Assembly: GCA_021234155.1 (NCBI GenBank)
Contig: JAJEKV010000005.1
Span: 23,699,584 to 23,763,583 of the forward strand
From: Isoetes taiwanensis
Taxonomy: Eukaryota; Streptophyta; Lycopodiopsida; Isoetales; Isoetaceae
Reading direction: 5' to 3'
Length of the DNA stretch: 64,000 bases
Shown here in pieces: positions 32,501 through 44,058 of this stretch. The position numbers and the translations under genes are program-made. Position 1 is the stretch's first letter, and every line of letters starts with the position of its first letter. The notes under the pieces were generated by a model. It worked only from the letters and a program-made list of their open reading frames with translations, was not told where the DNA came from and ran no database searches.

Positions 32501-35054
32501 CCTCGTCCCTTTCCACAACTTGAAAACTACTTGTGAATCTAATTGAGATAGGACTACTATCCTTCCGGATTTTCTAAAGATGCAATAATTTGGTCACATG
32601 CTCGTAGCATTGTGAGACCACAATCGAAAGACCCAATGTAGACTATCAATGCAAAAAAGGCGGGTTGGAATAATAATCAATGAAATACAACGAGATTGCA
32701 ATGTATTCCCAACTCTTGGGTACAATCTTTTGCGCTATTCCATAGCGTAGCATGCATCACATGTAGTATTAACCGCGGATATTGTTTTCCGGACAAAGCA
32801 TACAATTCATGGAGAAACATTACTTACCCTTCAGCATACAAAGTCCTAATGCAAGAATGTCCTCTAGCGTAGTTGGTAACACGGATGTTAAAATTGATGC
32901 GATTATACCGCAGGCTCGAGCTCCCAAATATCCTTATAATCCTGGACAGACAAAAACAGAGAATCATGTCCATAAGAGACAGTTTAGCTTACAATATGGT
33001 CATGACAAAATATATGCAAAGCTTCAAAGACCACTTGTCCATCGATGTTCCAATTCAATTCAAACTACCTCTTCATCCGCAGAAAGGATCGTGCGACACA
33101 AGTGGATTGGATTCCCCTGTTTTTGCTAATTGCCGTGCAATCGATCGAGTCTCACATAAACCCGGTTAAGCCATCAAGGCAAAATGCAAAAGAAAGGTCT
33201 GCTACAAAATGCAATTTTGTCATATAGATTGTTGGGCGACACAACCTCGCATGCATCGAAACCACGCACCAATCTTCAAAGCAATGTAAAAAACAACAAA
33301 AGGAAAAAGGCAACGAAGGCAAAAAATAAGGCAAGAAAAGTCATTTTTTTGCAAAGACCTGGTGTTACTTTCTTTGCATTTCATTTTCATGTATGACCTC
33401 TTTCTTTTCTTCTCTGGGGATTCCTTTTTACCCCTATTCCGGAGAAGCTCGATGGCTCTGCTCTGTAAGGGATAACCTTGGGGCATCTGCATATCCTAAA
33501 CCACAGATGCCCACAAAGCATGGCTGCCGGTTAGGACTTGGCTTAGAACGTATGGTTGCCAGTTATGGAGGCAAAAGCTGGAGTATGGAAGAACTCGATT
33601 TGCTCGGGGTGGTACAACTCAAAGGTTCACCCTCAAATTGTCCAAATTAGAGTTGCAAAAGAACCCACAAAAGGAAAATCCCGAGGCAACTTTGCAAATT
33701 TTGCATTTCGAAGCTCTCTTCCGGCATTATCAAATGGAAGAAGAAGGAAATCCATCCGAAAAACACGTAAAGACACGTAAGCTATGACCTTCCCTCGCGG
33801 CGCATCATGTCATACCGAAGCACTAGAATCTAGGCCACACCCAAAGCACTTTCGAAAGCATCGACACCAAGCTTGGCGCCAAAGAACCGAATCAAGACCT
33901 CGAGGAGATGACCGACCATTTACGGCAGCCCGTTTTTTAGTGGCCATCAAGATATGTTAGGTATATGCCAGCATATACTTGAATATGCCCACATACCCAC
34001 ATAAACGAGGGTTTGCCCCCCTAGGGGCAACCCAAAAACATGAAAAGCAAAGGTTAAAAGAAAGCAAAGGTTAGAAAAAGAAATGAAAGGAGAAAATAAA
34101 AAAATGGGCTAAGGTGTGGCCACGGCATAAAAAGAGGAAAAATAACAAAAGGGCAACGTGATAAGTGGTGAGAATAGTGAGTGGGCATTAAAAAAGAATC
34201 AAAAGGTGGGTGGGCTATAAACGGCAAGAAGAATAAGAAGTGGAAAAAAGCAACGTAAGGGCAAGTGGGTAAAAAAATTGCAAAGATAGGAGACGTGGTA
34301 AAAAAAAGGTAGATCGGCAATAGTTCCAAGAAAGGGCAAACAATTTTTTTTTTCTTCTGTACTTCTTTCTGTGCACGGGCGACAGTGAACAGGAGGCTAT
34401 GGCGGCGGACGGAATGGAGCTTCTCTTTTCTTTACTTTCATCCTTTGATTTCTTTTCTTTACACGTCCGCTAAAGAAAGCCGCGAAAGAGAGGCAAAAGC
34501 AAAGAATGGGATGGGGCAGGCTAAAACCCATTCTTTTTGCATGCGATTTTTTTGCAGAGCTTTCGCCATGTTTTTTGCAAATGTAATGCAAGGGCAACGG
34601 TTTTGTGTGCAAGCCAAAGAATGTAAAACAACAAGATGCAGATGAAGCTCTTCTTTCACCTTTAATTTGCAGACTTCCAACAAGCAAGGCTTAGATGCAA
34701 GAGAATGGGATGGAGGGTCGGCTTCTTGTCGGCTCTCCTAAAATATTCAAGAAGCATTTTCTGTGCAAACATCTTCATGCATTCTTTTTCTTGTGGTATT
34801 CTTTTCTCTAGCATCTTCAACAACGACTTTTCTTTGTTCTCCTTTCTTTGACAGATCCGGGTAGCGGGCAAATGAACATGGCGTATTGCAAATCAAAAAA
34901 GAAATGGCAAAGGCAATGGAAAGAAACAGATTGTCGTAAAGGCAATGGAAAGAAACAGATTGTGATAAACATGGCATAATGAAAACAATGGCAGAATGAA
35001 AACAGCACCAAGAATGATCTTGGGGAAGATTAGATCTCGGTAGGACCTCCATTT
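29579..35054. other. interior of nested element, no recognisable coding domain
   Basis: Nothing here matches gag, protease, RT or integrase. Visible structure: the three-copy 48-bp array at 29733-29876; purine-rich GAAAGCAAAGGTTAGAAAATG words at 30120-30260 and again at 34040-34105; a 43-bp tandem duplication at 31320-31400 (TTGAGGTTCATGCCCTTGAG twice); and a short duplication at 34905-34965. The minus-strand frame 31866-31570 is the best composed ORF but unrecognised. Confidence 0.6.
29733..29876. repeat. three-copy 48-bp tandem repeat
   Basis: Units start at 29733, 29780 and 29828 with TTTGGAGGTTTTAGGGTGTA followed by CTCCAACACCAT. Each unit has a GGTGT...ACACC inverted pair. Divergence between units is small, so the array is fairly young. 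Confidence 0.9.
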
Positions 35055-35633
35055 TGTTGACGAATTTTCCCCACAATCCCCAACAAGCGGCCTCAAGTGG
35101 CAAAAATCAAGATCACCAAGTCCGCAACAAGAAGAGGAAGAAAAATCGAGAGAAAGCAAAAGAACTGGGCCCAAATTTCTTTTTATATAATAAAAGGAGA
35201 AGAAATACAAATGAATGAGCCCTCCATGCCTCTGAAACATGGAGGGCCTCTGATCTTGAACCAAGCAAGAGGCTGCCACCCTCCTGCAAGATTCGTGGAG
35301 CAAGGAAAGAGGAGGAGCTCGTGCTCCTCATTTTTCTTTTATAATTCTTGCCCCTTAATCTCATCCATCCATCTCCACTTCATCTCCACCATCATTTCTT
35401 CCCTCTTCATCTTTACCCTTCATTTCTGCCTCTTCATCCTAGCCTTAGATAATGTACCCCTCTTCAACCACTAACAAAAATCTTAGAAGCCCTTAAATTT
35501 AAACAACTAGATCTAGGCCCTTTTATTTTTGGTGCCTTAGACCTTTACAACATTTGGGCTTTATAATTAACCCCTTCCAATGGTTTCTTTCTTTTTCTTT
35601 TTTCATGTTGGGTGCCAAAAACGCTGGTCAACA
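35055..35633 (-). repeat. 5' LTR of nested element
   Basis: 579 bp, same structure as the left LTR including the CCCTCCATG...CATGGAGGG pair. The putative primer site follows on the minus strand after an AAA spacer. Confidence 0.92.
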
Positions 35634-35699
35634 AGACCGGCAGGTGGGAGGTCTACTTGATTCAAAGATGTACATTGGTTTCATTCATACTTTAGTTTG

Positions 35700-36894
35700 C
35701 ACTACCATAACTTCTTCAGCCTTTGGGAACTCTCAGAGCCTGAATAAACCTTATAGAAGTACTTGGTTTAGCAAATCTCATGTGTGGTTTGATTCTGGTC
35801 TCTTTTCCTTTTTCCCCGCTTTAGCAAAGTATTCCTAACAAAGACACTTGATGTCGTGATGGCCAATTTCTTTAAAAAAAAGAACAAATAGGACATTCCT
35901 TTCCAAAGTGACCTTTCCTGTTGCATTTAGGACACACTTGCCAATAGCAAATTTCTGATGGATGAGAGTTCCTATTGCAATGAATACATTCAGGATAAGT
36001 TCTACATGTTCTTGTAGCCTTGAGTTCAACCAGTTGTTTGGTTAATTTCGCTAAAGCCTCAATAACTTTAGATAGGTCCGCTTTTAACCTCCGCAGAACA
36101 GGGAGTTAGCTTCCTCCTCTTTAGATTTCTTCTTTTCCTTTTGTATGGCATAAACTGGGATGGAAGAGTGATGGTCATACTCTGCTTCGTAGCATCAGGG
36201 TAAAAAGGATCATGATTATGATGGGAAACATGATGTTTGGTCGTAAGGTAGAGAGCATCCGAGTCAGGTCAATGGTTTTGGCAAAAACTTTGTAAGTAGA
36301 ATCAAAACCTTCAAGCAGCCTTGGATCTTGAGCAACTTCCTTTGGATATCTAGTCTTCTTTCCAAACCATTGATGAAAGCAAAGAATTCAAAAAGAGGGT
36401 TGGGATTGTGACTTGTGCTCTTTGGCACCCGCCATAAATGTGCTAAACCTTTCTTTTGTACCGATTCACACTTTCTCCGCATGTATAGAAAAACTTTGCA
36501 ACTCATTAACCAAATCTTTTGGGGCAGCTAAATTACCAAACCTAAACTTTTTGACGAAGCCTCATCCCATGAGGTGGTACCCATTAACTTCTCATAAGTT
36601 AACCAAGCACCACTTCACTCTCTTTTTGAAACATTTTTCAAACTCGAAAGCTTGCACCCTTTCTTAAAACCATTAATCCCTGTAATAATCTTCGAATATT
36701 CTCAAAAAGTTGTTAGCACTCATACCGGAATCAAAAAGTAGGCAAAGGAACGGGGACATTCAACTCGAATTGGTATGGCATGTTTTGAAGCGTGCTAGTT
36801 GAGAAACTTGAAGGCAATGGCCTTTCTCCGCAATGATCGGTGCATCAACATCTTCTAATGGTTCTTGTTCCGGAAATTTTTGCTTTGGAGCCAT
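35700..36894 (-). pseudogene. gag of the outer Ty3-type element
   Basis: Probable start at 36894 (MAPKQKFPEQEPLEDVDAPI) just inside the primer-site region. The capsid part is broken into short frames (36506-36264 includes FFAFINGLERRLD). Near 35990-35885 two CX2CX4HX4C zinc knuckles are intact: CIHCNRNSHPSEIC and CPKCNRKGHFGKEC, followed by a degenerate third (CPIC). These bind RNA in the nucleocapsid. Several frameshifts make it non-functional. Confidence 0.8.
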
Positions 36895-36936
36895 GAGTTC
36901 CGAGATCCGGGAAGATCTCTGGTAGAACCTCCAAGA

Positions 36937-38825
36937 TGTTGACCCCTCAACCCGGCTAGAGAGTCAAACACAAGAAGCCAACTTGAATTTATGCTCAAGT
37001 TGGAGTTAGAACCTCCAAATCACTTAAGGTGATCAAGAAGAATTTTTAAAGAAAAAGCTCAAATATCAAGTACTCATACCTTTCCCAATTCGAGAATAAG
37101 GAGCTTTCACCAAATTGATGTAGTTCTCTATAGATGGATTGATGTTCAAGGTCAAATGATTGTGACTCGTGTAGAAAAGTTATAGGCATGCAAGGGAAAA
37201 GATCTTGACCAAGTCTGAGTTCTGGTCTGCAAGATATTCGATCTCAAAGTTGAGTCAATTTTTGGTCAATACCAGTCAAAGCCAAAGTTTTGTAACTTGA
37301 GTTGCAAGAGAGAATTTTTGAGAAATTCCAAAATGAGATGAAGTATAGGTAAAAAAGGTATGGGGCATGCAAATTTGAATCACTAAAACTATTTTTTTTA
37401 AATTTTTGTGGATATGATCCAAAATTGTTGCATGAATGCAAAAAAAATGATAACTTGGGTTTGGAGTGGTTTTTTCGAACTTTTTGTGCAACACAGTGCA
37501 AATATGATTGGAAATGAGGGCAGGCTGGGTCATATGCAAGAAAAGGTTGTAGAATATCTTACTGTAAAAATGTTTTCATGGCTAGAATGTTAAAAGAATA
37601 TGACAGTCAAACTTTTAGGCACTTGGCAGACAATTTCCATTGATATGAAAGTAATACAAGATAGATGTAGGTCATAAGAACATAAATCAATCATCAGAAG
37701 ATCTCAAAAGGTCATGTAATAATATCATAGTAGGATAATCAGTCCAATTTTCTCAAATCGAACTTTGGAATGCTCAGATACTTCATAAACGTCTTCAGAT
37801 CATGCTCATCATGTATCAATGTTGAGGTTTGATGCGTCTGGGCCTTCAAAAATCTTCTGTCATTGTTTTCCCAGTATATAAGTTTGGGTTTAACAGTTCC
37901 GGCATCTTAGAGCTTAAGTTTAGGCTTGATAGGATGCTTAAGGGCGGGAATACAGAAATAGATAGTTTTCGAAGCTCAATGATTCCATTCCGGCATGATT
38001 GTAGCAATTTTCCAAGTTTAGGGTTGTTCAACAGTATTTTTCCAGAAATCTCGCGATACGATGGCCGTATTTTTTGGAGTATAAACTAAGAATATGCTGT
38101 ATTTGGCAATTTTGAGAAGCTAGGCCATGGTTCAAAAGATACCCCAAAAAACAATTAGGAAGTTTTGATCATTTGGGGCTATGGCAACCCTAATATTTTG
38201 GGAATATGCTAGGTAGATACCATGATTGGAATATTCCATGGGGATATTTGTGTGGCATGGATACTTAGGGCACAATGGTAAATGAAGTATGGGGGGTATA
38301 AGAAATTGCAAATAAAAGGTTAGGCTAGGACATTTGCAAGGGTGTGACATGGGAATGAAAATGAGGCAAAGGATATGAAATAGGAAGAACATCTCATGGG
38401 GGAAATAAAATGCATTAGGAAAAAGGATTTAGGCAAAGCATGATGTGATTTACAAAAGGTGAGCAAGGAAGAGTATGGGTATAAGGGAAAATGACTAGGA
38501 AAAATTCAAAAAGGAGGTAAGAATGTGGTATAATAATGGATAAAAAATGGCTAAGGGATGGAACTAAGTACCATGGGATCTTCCAAACTCTAACTTCCAA
38601 TCTTCAAAAAGCATCTTCCAATATTCTTTAACCCAACATCTTTTTGACTAACTTTGACCCCAAATGGAGTACATTCCATGAAAGTTGACCTTGAGTGATA
38701 GATATTGTTTGACCTCCACATCAATGTTGACTACCAAGCTCCTCTTTGATTTATTATTCCAAAATGATTTGTCCTAACTCCAATGCATAAACCATCAATT
38801 AGTATGTTGCCCTTTGGGGGCAACA
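36937..38825 (-). repeat. 5' LTR of the outer Ty3-type element
   Basis: About 1.89 kb, full length, with TGTTGACC and GGGCAACA at its edges on the plus strand. Its first ~1.4 kb align to 25512-26934 with small indels. Just inside it on the minus strand, after a TCT spacer, is TGGAGGTTCTACCAGAGATC. A near-identical sequence (TGGAGGTCCTACCGAGATC) lies at the same place in the nested element, so this is probably the primer binding site. I cannot assign the tRNA. Confidence 0.85.
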
Positions 38826-39130
38826 AGGGGGCTGCTTGAGGCATCACAAGGTGGCTCCATGTACGCCATCAATCTCGCACATGCGACGGCCCAAACGGTG
38901 ACGCCTCAATCTCCACCCACAAGGGGGGGGCTGCTGGGGGTGGATTGACGTGGCATTATCTTAGCCATCGATCTCAGATCTAGATGGCCCAGATAGTGAC
39001 ACCTCTAATCTTGGACCCTTTGGATAAGGGAACTTAATTAGTGGTTCAATTCAGTCGTCGATCTAGATCCGGACGCCCTGCCTGACGGCCACCTCAAAAT
39101 ATTGGAACATTGGATATAAGGGGGGTGCTT
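38826..39130 (+). repeat. tandem ~75-100 bp repeats upstream of TATA-like sequence
   Basis: Diverged units with the pattern CCATCRATCTxxxxC...GATGGCCCAGAT...CCTCxAATCTxxACC...AAGGGG occur at about 38860-38930, 38965-39040 and 39055-39125. Part of another unit lies at 25425-25511 on the other side of the outer retrotransposon. The retrotransposon therefore landed inside this array. The array is followed by TTATATAATCCTATATATAC near 39130. It resembles an LTR U3 region or promoter of an older element. Confidence 0.6.
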
Positions 39131-39170
39131 ATATAATCCTATATATACATAAGAGATATATTGCTTGGTA
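39060..39170 (+). repeat. right arm of an inverted pair bracketing the nested retrotransposons
   Basis: CCACCTCAAAATATTGGAAC, ATTGGATATAAGGGGGGTGC and TTATATAATCCTATATATAC are the inverse of 25013-25115. Confidence 0.7.
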
Positions 39171-39760
39171 TCTGACTTTGCAATTATCTCAGTTACATAT
39201 TCATGCACTGTATTGCATCATTCTTGACCTTTATACTGTATAATGCTTTGATATCTATGGTGGCTACTATAGTTTTTTAGCTTTTAGTTTGCAACAATAC
39301 ACTTAATATTAGATCATTTAATAGTTTCCTTCCGTCCATTTTTAATGTTCCCACTTGCTAGCTAACCAAGCTTACCATAAAATTAATTTGGTATGAGCAT
39401 CAATCCATTGAGAAAATATTCGTAATTGAACGGTAATCAATTTGATGTCGACAAATACAATTCAATTGTCAATTCATAGTTGAACATTATTCAACTCGAT
39501 GTCCATACTCCTTTTAAGAGGGAAGGACTTGACAAATTACTAAAACAAACATGTCATTGAAAAATATTCAAAATTGGACATTATCTAACTTGAGTCCATA
39601 ATGCTTTTAAAGATGGAATGGCTCGACAAATTATTAAAACAAGCGAGTAAATAAAAGCCAAATTTAAATAATTAAGACAATGTATAAAAAGATTTATGGT
39701 GCGAACACAAAGCAATATTATTTATTCTAGCCAGAACGAAACAACCACCTCAAATTTAAA

Positions 39761-39788
39761 GCCCGGCAACGTCGGGCATTATAACTAG
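39761..39788 (+). mobile_element. Helitron 3' terminus
   Basis: GCCCGGC-AAC-GTCGGGC forms a 7-bp hairpin (39761-39777), followed after ATTATAA by CTAG (39785-39788) and then T. A short GC-rich hairpin a few bases before CTRR, inserted before T, is the Helitron 3' signature. The element would lie to the left. I could not identify its 5' TC end. Confidence 0.65.
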
Positions 39789-40399
39789 TGTAGAACTATA
39801 TTTTAAGTCTTCAATATAATACTTTATGACTGCTAAACATCGTTACATAGAGCGGTTTAAGATATCTCAACTTTAAATAGTCTCCATGAGCATTTTCTAA
39901 TTCTAAGTATTCCACATCCTTGAGCAAAGGGAAGGCCAAAATTGCTTTCAAATTTTAAAAATTTTGAATGTTGGCCATCGCCGTTCCAGTTTCACATTTC
40001 CGTTCTGGTCCTGTTCCGGGTAACTAGGCACGACCACATGTGAGGTTTTAATACTCCCCTCCATATACGTTTCCCATACCTGGGAGAGGAGGGGCCTCCA
40101 AAAGAGGAGAGGGCCTCCCAATTTGTTAACTAAATTGTTAAGGAGGGGGCAAAAAAGGGCTACCCAAAACTCAATTCCGCATTAAAGTGGGGGCCTCCAC
40201 CCCTAAAAATTTGGAAAAGGGAAGGAAGGAAGGAAGGAAGGTACTTTTATCGCCCACGGAGACCAATCGGTCTATGGGACCCAATACAAAAACGTTAAAC
40301 AAGCGGACATCGCCGGATTAAAACCCCTCACCAAGGGTTTTCGAGGGAAAACCGCGGCGACTAAGAATCACCCCCGACAAACTGTGCTAATCATATAAA
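39789..40399. other. no recognisable gene; GGAA microsatellite
   Basis: Contains a (GGAA)n run at about 40218-40241 and purine-rich GGGGCCTCC words on both sides. No ORF of interest. Confidence 0.6.
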
Positions 40400-40448
40400 A
40401 TGCGTAAAACATCCCAATATATACAAATATGCACCACCCTCAGAGTGC

Positions 40449-40964
40449 CTAGTCACGGACCCAAACAAAAATGTGACTCAAGCAGTCCGGGTCATTTCCC
40501 TCGGATGTATGACCCCGGTAACGTAACGCACCGACGGTGTGTTCATCAAAAAATGCAAGGCACGTCCGCCGCATTACTAAGGGATTGATCCGCCCTGACC
40601 GACCAACACCGGGCAACTCGAAAGTGTGAGACTCATCCTCAATGGCACCCGCTTGACAAAGACCGACAGAGCCCGCCCCGGCGGGGCTCCCCAATCCACC
40701 GCCCGCCTCGACAAGCGGAAGATGGTGGGCACTGTGCGAATGGAGGCAATGAGTCCAAGGCAGTGGGCAGCTGGGAACGGAGTGTAGAGCCGCGGGCCCC
40801 CAACACGGGTTGATGTGCTCCTTGTAATGGGCCATTTTGACTGCTACACAGAGCAATGGGGTCCCGAGCTTGCCAAGGAAACAAGCATCTACGGTACTCC
40901 ATGGTACATCCCGCGATCGACATTGCGCCCGGTATCGCATCGTGCTCCTGCCGCGTTCCATCAC
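40449..40964 (-). pseudogene. LINE C-terminal region
   Basis: A 171-residue minus-strand frame containing CQAGAIEDESHTFELPGVG. This resembles the ES-H-L-F-xC zinc-binding region near the end of plant LINE pol proteins. The tail (FDEHTVGALRYRGHTSEGN) is followed by a stop. Its place after the RT supports this. Confidence 0.55.
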
Positions 40965-41240
40965 AGCGAACCAGCTGATCTCTCTTACCCCTCAGCGGGC
41001 CCTAAGCGGCTGGGGACTCATAGCCCCGGTGTAAGCAGTGCGGGGCGAGCATCACCCATAGTAACCACTACGAAAATAGGCGATGTGTCTATCGACATCA
41101 TTTGGCGGCAGAATCGGTTTCTGCGGCAGAATCGATGATAGGGGTGAAGGTTTCACCCAAGTGCCAAAAATGCCTTGCACTGCTCCAAGTCATTCCAGAT
41201 TAAGCCAAAGGGGCGACCCAGAGACCCCAAACCCGACCCG

Positions 41241-42290
41241 TCACGGAAGGGCCGGATTTCGACGGTGCGAGCAGATGTGGCGATGGCCCCAATCATATAG
41301 CTCGCACGGTGGCATTGCACATGGCATAAGCGCTTTCAACTGTTTGTCACCATGGCCGGATGGCGCCTCAGCCCAGAGGAGGAGGAACTCCACCCCTAGG
41401 TACTTGTAGGTGGGCGTGACGCCCACGGCCGTCCCCGATATGTGAGTCGTGGAGGCATGGGGTGACGGAAGAGGATATGAGAACCACCGGTCTTGGCAGA
41501 TTGACGCCGCATGTCCAGAGTAGCGACAAAATGTGTCTAGGGCATCGGGTGAGACGCATAGCTTCGGGGTGTGGGCAAGCCAGCCAACATCGCCCCAGAT
41601 AGATAAGCCGGGCGGATGACCCGTGCAAAAGCTGCATGCCATCCCCCCATGCTCGCGAGAAGCCGTGGCTCTAACCGACAATGTAGAGGCCAAAAGTGTT
41701 GGCGAGAGGGGGGCAACCCCGCAGGACCGACACTACCGGTGAATGCTTGGCCGGTGGGCCGCGATCCCCGCCAAAACAACTCTCATACAACTCAGAGATA
41801 TGGCATTCTCGCGACAGTGGGGAGCCCCAGCTTGACGATCCTAGCCTGACTTTTCAGGGACCGTATCAAAAGCCTTTGGCGAAGTCCACAAAGCAAGAAT
41901 ATAAGTCCACCGATGATTCCGCCGTCTTCAATCGGTGCCCTTGCCGTAAAAAGATATGGTCAATCGTTGAGTGGCGGGTCGAAGCCCGCCTCAATGTGAT
42001 GGCTGCGACATCCGCCGCTCTCCAGCCAATGGGTCAACTCGCTGCTCGAGAATGCCGCCAACAGTTTGACAAATACTTGAATCGACCATGATCGTCCGTA
42101 ATTGGCGGACAATGGTGGGTCGCCCGCCTTTGTGAATGGGAACAACCCCGCTTGTGGTCCATTGCCGGGGAAACCCTCCCCGCAATGCTCGCTGAAATGT
42201 GGTAGTGAGGACCCGGCACAAGCGCCGCCCGCCCACTTGAGTAACTCGCCCCGCATACCATCGAGGTCACCGCCTTCCCATTAGCTAGCC
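41241..42290 (-). pseudogene. LINE reverse transcriptase
   Basis: RFQRALRGGFPRQW-type entry followed by SGVVPIHKGG (42100-42200). Motif A is visible as FVDFAK then AFDTVP near 41880, with a one-base frameshift between them. The YADD/FADD position (about 41575-41595) reads LGDVGWLAHTP, so the first catalytic Asp is lost. The following PTYKYLGVEF (41395-41425) is the typical post-catalytic motif. Inactive. Confidence 0.85.
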
Positions 42291-43203
42291 GTTGCGGTGC
42301 CCTCCCTCAACATCCCTCGCCCACGAGAACCAATGGGGGGCCATCCCGTGGGGGGTATGGGCGTCTGGCCCCGGGCGGGTCATAGAGTCTTTGCAATAGC
42401 TCCCCACCGCCCGGTGTGATGTCCCCCGTAAGGGTGGGCTGGCCTTCAAGCACTCCGCGCCAAAAGGTTCGAGGATGAGTGTCCAGCAGTCAACATCTCC
42501 CCCGAAAGCTTGGTAAGGTACCGCCTTTGTGTCCTTCCGGATGGGCTAGATCGCGGTGGTGGCCCGCAAAGGGTAATGATCCGAATGTGACGGAAGCCGC
42601 CGCTATGTTTTTTACAACCGCATCAAACCATCGGTTACGCTGGAATGTTCTTGACCCCGAGCGGCGACGCTGGGGTCCGCCAGCACCCGCCCCGCCGCAT
42701 CCCGTGAATAGCGCGGTCACTGGTCCGTCCGGCCGCTTCTAGTGTGGAGGTCCGCACTACCGGAGGGCGCCCATGAGCATCTTGGCAGAAGTCCTCCTCG
42801 CGCCATAATCGAAGTCTCAACCGAGGACGGGCGCGGGGGCTGGCATAGTGGGGGGTCCCGGGCGCTCGCCAAACCAGGTCCAAATAAAGTGGGAGGTGAT
42901 CTCGAGTCGACCTCCTCATCCCCGATCGTCTGTGCCCACCCGGAAACGATCGATGAGATGCATATCTTAGCGAACTACAAGCACATAGTCCACCACACTA
43001 GACCCTCCCCCCATTGTCCTGCCCGTGTGCACTATGGTAGAATCGGGCCACCGTGGAAAGGCCATTGCAAATTATCAAGTCAAAAAATGCCACATAGCAG
43101 AGCAAATGGGTCGCCAAAGCGAAAGTGACCTGGGCCGTCATCCGACTCCGCGTGGGCAAGCTATTAAGGGCGTGAAGTCAGCAGGACATCGTCCGCCGAG
43201 GGG

Positions 43204-43700
43204 TCAAGTCGCATGGGCTGCTCTACTCCCGTCTGTGCATTGAAATCTCCAAGAAGGACGACTTTTACCCAACTGGCGATGTTGGCCAGATGTCATCATA
43301 TAGATCGACATTACGGTCCATCCTATCCGCGATCGGGTGGCTGCGATAGAAGGTGCCGTCTGCGAGGGAAATAACAAAGGCCAAAAAAGAGGGTTGCCAC
43401 CGGTATTATGCACACGAACCCGTGGCACCGGTTGTGTCCGGTCTGCCTTCCGGAGGGTAAACCGATCGTGCCAAGGTTGTCCGGTAGTAGCAAGCCACTC
43501 CCCCCATGACCCCGCCGCCCCGTATGTGTATTGAAGACCGAGAAATGTTGGTAACCCGGCAAATCGTAGCCCGTGCTCAAAGCGCTCGGTATGTTCCATG
43601 AGGAAGATGAGATCCATACCGCTGCCACTTGAGTTCGACCGCCCCCTTCGCCAAGGGAAGCCTCATAATTCCATGAGACCACCCGGAGGCACAATTCCTA
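43204..43700 (-). pseudogene. LINE APE endonuclease
   Basis: Pieces in different frames: RVVSWNYE near the start; DLIFLMEHTERFEHGLRFAG in the position of the LQETR region; and, at 43229-43267, VVLLGDFNAQTGV. GDFNA is the catalytic signature of APE-type LINE endonucleases. Frameshifts separate these blocks. Confidence 0.8.
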
Positions 43701-44058
43701 TTTGTCGCCAGGGATGGTATGTACCGAAGCGCTGGGAGGACCGGAAGCAAGAGGTCGAAAGGGAGAAGTAGATGGAGCTGAGGCAAGATGTGGTCGAGGG
43801 CGGCCGCGTGAGGGAGCAGGTGAGTAGAGGGTGGGAGAAGGGGGCCCGTGTAGAAGAAGCGTGGCCGCTGCGGCGGTAGGGTTGGGGCTGCGGGTCCAGC
43901 AGCAGCAGAGATAGTCTGTCGGGAAAATGTGCATCCCGCCTCGAACCAATCCCTGCGGCCCCCTCGTTACGGTAATGCCTCACTACGACAAGCTCCCCGT
44001 CTGCGTGCCTCCCGTTGCACGGGTGTGAGGTCCCGGTCCACGTCTGAGGATGTCCCCT

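Larger units (their letters stand above)
28991..35633 (-). mobile_element. nested LTR retrotransposon, non-autonomous-looking
   Basis: LTRs at 28991-29578 and 35055-35633 begin TGTTGACG and end GGTCAACA. A perfect 5-bp duplication AGACC flanks them (28986-28990 and 35634-35638). The insertion split the outer element between gag and protease. The putative primer site (TGGAGGTCCTACCGAGATC, minus strand, just inside 35055) matches that of the outer element, so both belong to related families. The 5.5-kb interior has no recognisable gag or pol domain, as in LARD-type elements. It is younger than the outer insertion. Confidence 0.92.
25512..38825 (-). mobile_element. Ty3-type (Tat/Athila-like) LTR retrotransposon, internally deleted and interrupted by a nested element
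   Basis: Direct LTRs at 25512-26934 (truncated) and 36937-38825. The outer edges are TGTTGACC at 25512 and GGGGCAACA at 38825. The element is flanked by a perfect 5-bp duplication AGGGG (25507-25511 and 38826-38830). On the minus strand the internal order is putative primer site, gag with zinc knuckles, protease, RNase H, reverse transcriptase, then the left LTR. A deletion removes the rest of pol, including integrase, together with the polypurine tract and ~0.47 kb of that LTR. A second LTR element is inserted at 28991-35633. Stops and frameshifts show it is dead. Confidence 0.9.

Noticed and set aside
33393-33650. Possible SANT/Myb-like protein (SWSMEELDLL)
   Set aside because: Only a few residues fit, the other conserved tryptophans are absent, and it lies in the nested element's non-coding interior.
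34385-35103. Overlapping ORFs on both strands near the nested element's 5' end
   Set aside because: Frames overlap heavily on both strands, have no family resemblance and lie in the degenerate interior of a retrotransposon.
40218-40241. (GGAA)n run as a regulatory element
   Set aside because: A simple microsatellite with no nearby gene to regulate.
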